Below, piece by piece: positions 1 to 3,621 of a DNA stretch of 6,298 nucleotides (within the stretch, counting starts at the first letter, position 1; every line of letters begins with the position of its first letter). Under the pieces are notes generated by a model that was not told the DNA's origin, did not search any database, and saw nothing but the letters and a program-made list of their open reading frames with translations. Origin of the DNA: Clostridiales bacterium (GTDB lineage: Bacteria > Bacillota > Clostridia > Christensenellales > CAG-1252). The DNA lies in the NCBI GenBank assembly GCA_003445835.1, contig DMCI01000085.1, forward strand, positions 1-6,298, written 5' to 3'. The translations under genes were made by a program, and so were the position numbers.

Positions 1-1
1 T

Positions 2-508
2 TCCAAACGCCTTGCGTTGTCGACGGTGTTCACCGACCGCTTGGTGGTGGATGAGTTTTCCTCTTCGGATATGTCGTCTTACGCCGCCCTCGCCACGGAC
101 GAGGAGCGCAACCGCTACTGGGGCTACGACTACAAGCTTGACCTCGGTACGGACGAACCCAACGCCGCTCATTTTGAAAAAGTGCTCACGGAAGACGAAG
201 GGCGCGGCGTGTGTTACTGCCGCAAGATAAGCACCAAAGAGGGCGCCTTCGTGGGGGAGGCGGTCATTTACAACTTCCGTTTGGACGGCTCGGCGGAGCT
301 GGGGCTTCGCATAACTGCGGCAATGGCAGACAACGGCTACGGCAGGGAGACGTACAAGGCAGTCGCCGACGCGGCTTTGAGCTTTTTACCAAAACTGCAC
401 GCCCGATGCTTCAAGGAGAACGCTCCCAGTCGCAAGATGATCCTCGCCGCAGGCTTCAAACAAGTCCGCGAGGATGACAAGATGTTCTACTTCGTCAGAG
501 AAAAGTAA
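2..508 (+). CDS. GNAT-family N-acetyltransferase, RimJ/RimL-like (5' end cut by window edge)
   Basis: Probable acetyl-CoA-dependent N-acetyltransferase of the GNAT superfamily; the acceptor (protein N-terminus, amino acid or small molecule) cannot be told. The frame is open from the first bases, so the true start may lie outside the window; a TTG at 17 is the first possible internal start but has no convincing ribosome site. The visible 168 residues hold a RimL-like opening strand (TDRLVVDEF, from about 47), a central strand ending ELGLRI, the acetyl-CoA pyrophosphate loop NGYG (332-343) followed by an alpha helix, and the C-terminal N-x-P/A-S-R-K helix (NAPSRKMILAAGF, from 419), which in this family precedes the last strands. 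The usual Q/R opening the Q/R-x-x-G-x-G loop is Ala here, as is tolerated in RimL-like members. The length fits a complete single GNAT domain. The gene is GC-rich compared with the operon that follows and is separated from it by a terminator. Family is fairly sure; substrate is unknown. Confidence 0.8.
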   Translation, partial: SKRLALSTVFTDRLVVDEFSSSDMSSYAALATDEERNRYWGYDYKLDLGTDEPNAAHFEKVLTEDEGRGVCYCRKISTKEGAFVGEAVIYNFRLDGSAELGLRITAAMADNGYGRETYKAVADAALSFLPKLHARCFKENAPSRKMILAAGFKQVREDDKMFYFVREK

Positions 509-529
509 CTTTTGATCAAACACAACCCC

Positions 530-557
530 GCCGCCGAGTTTTTCTCGGCGGCTTTTT
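530..557 (+). terminator. Rho-independent terminator after the acetyltransferase gene
   Basis: A perfect 9-bp stem, GCCGCCGAG (530-538) with CTCGGCGGC (544-552), encloses a five-T loop and is followed directly by TTTTT (553-557). It starts 21 bases after the stop codon at 508. It should isolate the acetyltransferase transcript from the operon downstream, which has its own promoter. Confidence 0.92.
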
Positions 558-591
558 GTCGCGGCGATGTGCGCGCAAAAATACTACCATA

Positions 592-621
592 TTGACGGAA
601 TGATAGAAATTTTGCTATTAT
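592..621 (+). promoter_or_regulatory. Sigma-A-type promoter of the three-gene exported-protein operon
   Basis: A -35 TTGACG (592-597) and an extended -10 TGC-TATTAT (613-621; hexamer 616-621) are separated by 18 bases. Transcription would start near 627-628, giving a leader of about 43 bases before the ATG at 671. The promoter lies just after the terminator of the preceding gene. The -10 is bracketed by the inverted repeat TTTGCT (611-616) / AGCAAA (624-629), listed separately. Confidence 0.7.
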
Positions 622-629
622 AAAGCAAA
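611..629. promoter_or_regulatory. Inverted repeat over the -10 box (possible operator)
   Basis: The 6-bp arms TTTGCT and AGCAAA are perfectly complementary and flank a 7-base AT-only centre, so the dyad covers the -10 hexamer and the likely start point. A repressor bound here would block open-complex formation. The protein is unknown and arms this short can arise by chance in AT-rich promoter DNA. Confidence 0.35.
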
Positions 630-655
630 GATGCGTTAGCGTATGGGTGCGCAGA

Positions 656-667
656 AAGGGGGGGGGG
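656..667 (+). promoter_or_regulatory. Unusual ribosome binding site: AA followed by ten G
   Basis: The Shine-Dalgarno position before the ATG at 671 is filled by ten consecutive G (658-667) preceded by AAA (655-657). Poly-G can pair with the CCUCC of the anti-Shine-Dalgarno by G-C and one G-U pair in several registers. Only AAT separates the tract from ATG; the AAGGGGG at its 5' end gives the most usual spacing. Such a tract is prone to replication slippage and to sequencing or assembly error. It decides the start: the in-frame GTG at 647 would turn the tract into glycine codons and has no ribosome site of its own. Confidence 0.7.
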
Positions 668-670
668 AAT

Positions 671-1576
671 ATGACCTTTTTAAAAAAAGGAACAACCATA
701 GTGCTGTTGTTCGTATTGATAGTGGCTTTTTTTGTTGGGTGCGAAGGAGAAAAAGGCTATCGTACCGATAAAACTCTTTTGAATGATATAAAGCTCTACG
801 ATAATGTCGGATCATACGTCAAGACGGAAATCAAAGAAAAATATCAAACAAAAGGAATCGTTAACGATGATCCCGAATTGCCTAAAACTTATACTTGGAC
901 GCTCAAAACGGAAAAAGATTTTGATTTGTTTATAGAAGACGCACCGTTTCAACGCGATTTTGAAAAGTGCTATTATGTGTTGTATACGTTTACTTGCTAT
1001 GAGTTGAGGTCGTATTTATTGAGTGGTATTAACGTGGCAGACGATTGGACGATTTTGGAATACTCTTTAGAGAAGATCGCGGGGGAACCGGCGGGCACGG
1101 CTACTGCCCCCTTTCAACGGTGGTTCGTAGTTGAATTGAAAAAGCCCGTCGCAAAAAACGTTTTTTTGATTGAAAATACCTCAATCCAGATCAAGGCAAG
1201 TTCGGATAGGTTTTATACGTTGCAAGAGGCGTACGACGGAGGTATGCTGACCGTTGAGGATCTGCAAGTTATTGCCGAATATCACGAAAAGGGGGTGTCG
1301 GTGCCTGAGCCGTTGAGCCCTGATATTGAAAATGCGATCAAAGAAGCAGCGGCGCTCAATATGCGTGAAAAAGAAAACATTGAAGACGCAACTGCAGATG
1401 GTTTTTGGATCGATAGGTATTATGGAACTTATAACGGGAGCGTTGCGTTTATGATCAGCGGTTACATCGCTTATCCTGCAGTAGAGCTAGATGAGAATGA
1501 GATCGTAGCCGGCGTACGATTCCATTACACCGATCCTAACAGAATTATCGTTTGGGCGATTAAATATAACGTGTGA
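671..1576 (+). CDS. Putative lipoprotein with C-terminal YYGTYNG domain, function unknown
   Basis: A 301-residue exported protein of no function I can name. The N-terminus has lysines at 5-6, a hydrophobic stretch (about 8-22) and Gly23-Cys24, a plausible lipobox (FVGC, with Phe rather than Leu at -3), so it is probably a lipid-anchored surface protein. Residues about 35-180 form a mixed alpha/beta region rich in aromatic and charged residues. At 182-205 comes YTLQEAYDGGMLTVEDLQ, a helical segment that I recall preceding this kind of C-terminal domain in hypothetical proteins of gut Clostridia. A charged helix follows, then the final domain (about 248-301) with YYGTYNG (250-256), PAV, AGV, FHY (284-286) and IIVW. 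The same domain makes up nearly all of the 90-aa protein two genes downstream. First gene of an operon, 18 bases before the next. ATG 671 is preferred over GTG 647 because of the ribosome site and signal peptide. Base composition is AT-rich compared with the flanks. Gene certain, export likely, role unknown. Confidence 0.85.
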   Translation: MTFLKKGTTIVLLFVLIVAFFVGCEGEKGYRTDKTLLNDIKLYDNVGSYVKTEIKEKYQTKGIVNDDPELPKTYTWTLKTEKDFDLFIEDAPFQRDFEKCYYVLYTFTCYELRSYLLSGINVADDWTILEYSLEKIAGEPAGTATAPFQRWFVVELKKPVAKNVFLIENTSIQIKASSDRFYTLQEAYDGGMLTVEDLQVIAEYHEKGVSVPEPLSPDIENAIKEAAALNMREKENIEDATADGFWIDRYYGTYNGSVAFMISGYIAYPAVELDENEIVAGVRFHYTDPNRIIVWAIKYNV

Positions 1577-1594
1577 ATTTAGGAGAAATATAAT

Positions 1595-2305
1595 ATGGAT
1601 GATAAAAATTCAAAAAAGAAAAAATTGAGAATTATTATATCTTTGACCCTCGTTTTGATCTTGATAGGCGGCGTTTTGGGAATGGTTTTTTGTAATCAAA
1701 AGGCAAGCAGGTATACTGAAGCAGAGCACATAGAGCGAGTGCGTCAACGAATTCAAAAAAAATATATCGATGGAAATTCGATGATAAGAGAATATGATGC
1801 GCCGGAAGGAAAGATCAATGCATTTGTTAAAGCAACCGATTTTGAAGTCTTCCCCATATATGATGAGAAAGACATAATGAAATATTGCCTTGTGGAATTT
1901 CAACCATACGGCTTTTTGTTTGTAAAAATCCGAGATGAGCAATTAAAAGGATTTTCTTGGTTGGGTGCAAGCACAAGTATGTATATGCTTTCTTCTACAG
2001 CGGGAGAACCTGCTTGGACGCCGTGCACGATAGATGAAAACGGTGCCCCGATTTGGGAAAAGGACAACTACGGAGAAAAAGCAAAATACTATAGAAGCCC
2101 ATTTGCGGAACGGGGGAAACAATATGATAAAAAATACCTCGTTTCTTATCAGGCAGATGATACTGTCTATTTAATTCCGGCGATAAAAACCGATGAAAAG
2201 TTTGTAAATTTGTATTCAAACGAGGAATTTGATTTTAATGTATCTAAAAAACAAGCGGTTTCAGGATACATTCACTTTATCAACAAGAAGCATTTCGATT
2301 TGTGA
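1595..2305 (+). CDS. Membrane-anchored protein of unknown function
   Basis: A 236-residue protein I cannot assign a function. Residues 1-10 are rich in Lys; residues 11-32 are a hydrophobic segment, so it is probably a type II-anchored or exported protein with its C-terminal ~200 residues outside the cell. Cys33 follows the segment, but Phe32 at -1 makes a lipobox unlikely. The outer part starts with a helix (TEAEHIERVRQRIQKKYI, from 41), then FEVFPIYDEKD (83-93) and YCLVEFQPYGFLFV (97-110), both typical of beta strands, a low-charge stretch with SMYML, and a Tyr/Asp/Lys-rich C-terminal half with SPF and KKYLVSYQ. I recall similar segments (VEF-PYGF followed by an SPF and a KYLL-type strand) in hypothetical proteins of Clostridia, without function. 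AGGAGA at 1581-1586 lies 8 bases before the ATG. It is the second of three co-directional genes, 18 bases after the first and 13 before the third, so surely co-transcribed. Strongly AT-rich. Confidence 0.85.
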   Translation: MDDKNSKKKKLRIIISLTLVLILIGGVLGMVFCNQKASRYTEAEHIERVRQRIQKKYIDGNSMIREYDAPEGKINAFVKATDFEVFPIYDEKDIMKYCLVEFQPYGFLFVKIRDEQLKGFSWLGASTSMYMLSSTAGEPAWTPCTIDENGAPIWEKDNYGEKAKYYRSPFAERGKQYDKKYLVSYQADDTVYLIPAIKTDEKFVNLYSNEEFDFNVSKKQAVSGYIHFINKKHFDL

Positions 2306-2318
2306 AACGAGGTAATAT

Positions 2319-2591
2319 ATGCAAAACTTAGGAAAAATAAAAGGCTATTTAATTGGTTTATTTGCTATTGGAGTAATGGTGTTGCTAGGTGTGTTTTTTT
2401 GTCAAATGGGGGAGGCGAAAGCAGAAGATTTTACGATAACAAAATACTACGGCACGTATAACGGATGCGTAGCGTTCAAGATTGAAGATATTTATTTTTC
2501 GCACCCTGCGGTGTGTGTTGACGAAACCATAGCTGGCGTAGAATTTCATTATCCGACTCCCGTCAAAATAATCGTTTGGGTGCTTGAATAA
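2319..2591 (+). CDS. Small secreted or anchored protein: stand-alone YYGTYNG domain
   Basis: A 90-residue protein with lysines at 6 and 8, a hydrophobic segment at 9-28 and AKA-ED at 33-37, which could be a signal peptidase I site; if uncut, the segment would anchor it in the membrane. The remaining ~52 residues are one beta-rich domain with YYGTYNG (43-49), VAF, PAV (63-65), AGV, FHY (76-78) and IIVW (84-87). By eye about 28 of 51 positions are identical to the C-terminus of the first protein of the operon. Two cysteines in the domain (50 and 66), absent there (Ser and Glu/Leu in that copy), could form a disulfide outside the cell. GAGGT (2309-2313) lies 5 bases before the ATG. Last gene of the operon; a terminator begins 16 bases after the stop. 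Function unknown; secreted ligand, wall component or partner of the first protein are all open. Confidence 0.8.
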   Translation: MQNLGKIKGYLIGLFAIGVMVLLGVFFCQMGEAKAEDFTITKYYGTYNGCVAFKIEDIYFSHPAVCVDETIAGVEFHYPTPVKIIVWVLE

Positions 2592-2607
2592 CAGGTCAAG
2601 GAGCAAA

Positions 2608-2637
2608 AAAAAGCCCGTGAACGTTCACGGGCTTTTT
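2608..2637. terminator. Bidirectional intrinsic terminator between convergent genes
   Basis: A 30-base perfect palindrome centred between 2622 and 2623: core AGCCCGTGAAC against GTTCACGGGCT, flanked by A on the left (run 2605-2612) and T on the right (2633-2637). On the plus strand it gives a GC-rich hairpin followed by five T and ends the operon whose last stop is at 2591. On the minus strand the A run becomes an eight-T tail, so it can also end the lipoprotein gene that stops at 2654. Confidence 0.93.
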
Positions 2638-2653
2638 GCTTTATGCTTTTTGA

Positions 2654-3544
2654 TTATACGATCTTGACGTCCTTCAAAACGTAGGAATAGTCACCTTCGG
2701 TGATGGAAGTGATGATCTTCTTGACGTTTTTGATGTCGATCTTGTCGTTTTTGACCGTTTGGCTCTTTTGGGTGATCTCCATAGAATAGGAGGAAGCGTA
2801 CTGGTTGTCGGTCTGGATGCGGAAGACATAGGTCGGGGTGGTAAACTTCTCCTTGCCTTCGGGCAGGGTGTAGTCGGTGGGGGTAAGAATATCGATGGTT
2901 TGATCCATCGCGCCGGCGCGGCTGATGCTCATGCCGTCGGCGTTCATCGTCAAGGGATTGACGCAGGTGTAGCCGAAGGAGTACGAGGAGTTGTTTACGG
3001 AAGACGCGCGCACCAATGCGTACAACGATTCGTTGTCGTAGCAGCCCGCCGCCTTGTGACGGAGGGAAGCGACTTCCTTGCCGCCCTCAAAACGCTTGGC
3101 GTAGAGGTACTTGCCTTCGTAAGAAACTTGCATTTCTTTGGTGACGTCGCCGATCACCGTCTTTTTGTAGCTGTAGGTCGGGACGCCGTTGCTGCCGTAG
3201 ATCACGCGGGACAAAACCGAATCCCCGTTGGTAAAGGTCGCATCCACGGAAAGAAGGGTGCCGGTAAAAGCGGCAAAAGCCTTGCTGCCCGACGATTCCG
3301 ACGCGCAGGGAAGGACTACGTCCTTTGCCTTTTGGGGCTCAAACTTCATCGTCATTTCCCCAACGAGGGTCTTGGTCTCGCCGTCCTTTTGGTAGACGTC
3401 GTACGCAAAGTATTCGTATCCGTCGTCGCTGCAAACGTAGCCCGTGGTCAAAAGGTCGCGTTGCGAAACGTTTGAGCACGCGGTAAACAACGCGGGGACC
3501 GCGCAAAGCGCGAGGATCAACACAGTCAATAAAACTTTTTTCAT
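2654..3544 (-). CDS. Putative surface lipoprotein of unknown function
   Basis: A 296-residue exported protein. MKKVLL plus a hydrophobic core (4-19) and LFTAC with Cys23 form a lipoprotein signal peptide (Phe at -3 is acceptable). The mature part looks mostly beta, with alternating strands such as KYLYAKRF and TYVFRIQTD. A segment at about 169-198 (YDNESLYALVRA, then SYSFGYTCVNPLT) reminds me of the region in DUF3108-like proteins where a short helix precedes a beta strand and FNP/VNP; this is a weak resemblance only. The C-terminus is Lys/Ile-rich and ends KDVKIV. The ATG at 3544 is chosen because AAAGAGGTG stands at the right distance; an in-frame GTG at 3550 overlaps that ribosome site. 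The gene is divergent from addB with a shared promoter region and convergent with the exported-protein operon. Its composition matches addB rather than the operon. Role unknown. Confidence 0.85.
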   Translation of the reverse strand: MKKVLLTVLILALCAVPALFTACSNVSQRDLLTTGYVCSDDGYEYFAYDVYQKDGETKTLVGEMTMKFEPQKAKDVVLPCASESSGSKAFAAFTGTLLSVDATFTNGDSVLSRVIYGSNGVPTYSYKKTVIGDVTKEMQVSYEGKYLYAKRFEGGKEVASLRHKAAGCYDNESLYALVRASSVNNSSYSFGYTCVNPLTMNADGMSISRAGAMDQTIDILTPTDYTLPEGKEKFTTPTYVFRIQTDNQYASSYSMEITQKSQTVKNDKIDIKNVKKIITSITEGDYSYVLKDVKIV

Positions 3545-3562
3545 ACACACCTCTTTAAATAA

Positions 3563-3591
3563 ATTTTAATTGTCGGTCGCGCTATTGTCAA
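3563..3591 (-). promoter_or_regulatory. Sigma-A-type promoter of the lipoprotein gene (minus strand)
   Basis: Read on the minus strand, a perfect TTGACA (3591-3586) is followed after exactly 17 bases by TAAAAT (3568-3563). The start point would be near 3556, leaving a leader of about 12 bases that contains just the ribosome site AAAGAGGTG before the ATG at 3544. The -35 overlaps that of the addB promoter on the other strand. Confidence 0.85.
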
Positions 3592-3614
3592 ATGTTTTAT
3601 TTATAGGTTATAAT
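3585..3614 (+). promoter_or_regulatory. Sigma-A-type promoter of addB, predicting a leaderless mRNA
   Basis: TTGTCA (3585-3590) and a perfect TATAAT (3609-3614) are separated by 18 bases. Only ACCTAT (3615-3620) lies between the -10 and the ATG, so the usual start point seven bases after the -10 is the A of the start codon. No Shine-Dalgarno sequence is present upstream of the ATG. The -35 overlaps by five bases the -35 of the divergent lipoprotein promoter. Confidence 0.8.
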
Positions 3615-3621
3615 ACCTATA
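3602..3621. promoter_or_regulatory. Inverted repeat bracketing the addB -10 box (possible operator)
   Basis: The arms TATAGGT (3602-3608) and ACCTATA (3615-3621) are perfectly complementary over 7 bp and flank exactly the TATAAT hexamer. The second arm reaches the first base of the start codon. A dimeric repressor here would block addB but leave the divergent promoter -10 free. The TAGGTTA half-site resembles DtxR/IdeR-type metal repressor sites, but the spacing differs by one base and the other half has a mismatch, so no family is assigned. Confidence 0.45.

Noticed and set aside
17..19. TTG at 17 as the true start of the acetyltransferase
   Set aside because: The frame is open to the left edge and no ribosome site is visible before 17, so the gene is better described as cut by the window edge.
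570..577. TGCGCGCA palindrome between the acetyltransferase terminator and the operon promoter
   Set aside because: Eight-base palindromes of CG alternation are common by chance, and it does not overlap a promoter element.
647..670. GTG at 647 as the start of the first operon gene
   Set aside because: It would place MRRKGGGN before a signal peptide and would use the G tract as codons. There is no ribosome site before it, and the ATG at 671 has a G-rich one directly upstream.
1082..2014. AGEPA present in both the first and second operon proteins
   Set aside because: Only five residues match, in different contexts, and the flanking sequences do not align. This is not enough to claim a shared domain.
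2759..3475. A 238-codon open frame on the plus strand
   Set aside because: It is antisense to the minus-strand lipoprotein gene, which has a signal peptide, promoter, ribosome site and terminator. The antisense product is a Val/Ala/Gly/Arg-rich sequence with no domain.
3545..3550. GTG at 3550 as the start of the minus-strand lipoprotein gene
   Set aside because: It overlaps the Shine-Dalgarno sequence AAAGAGGTG. The ATG two codons later has proper spacing and gives a standard MKK signal peptide.
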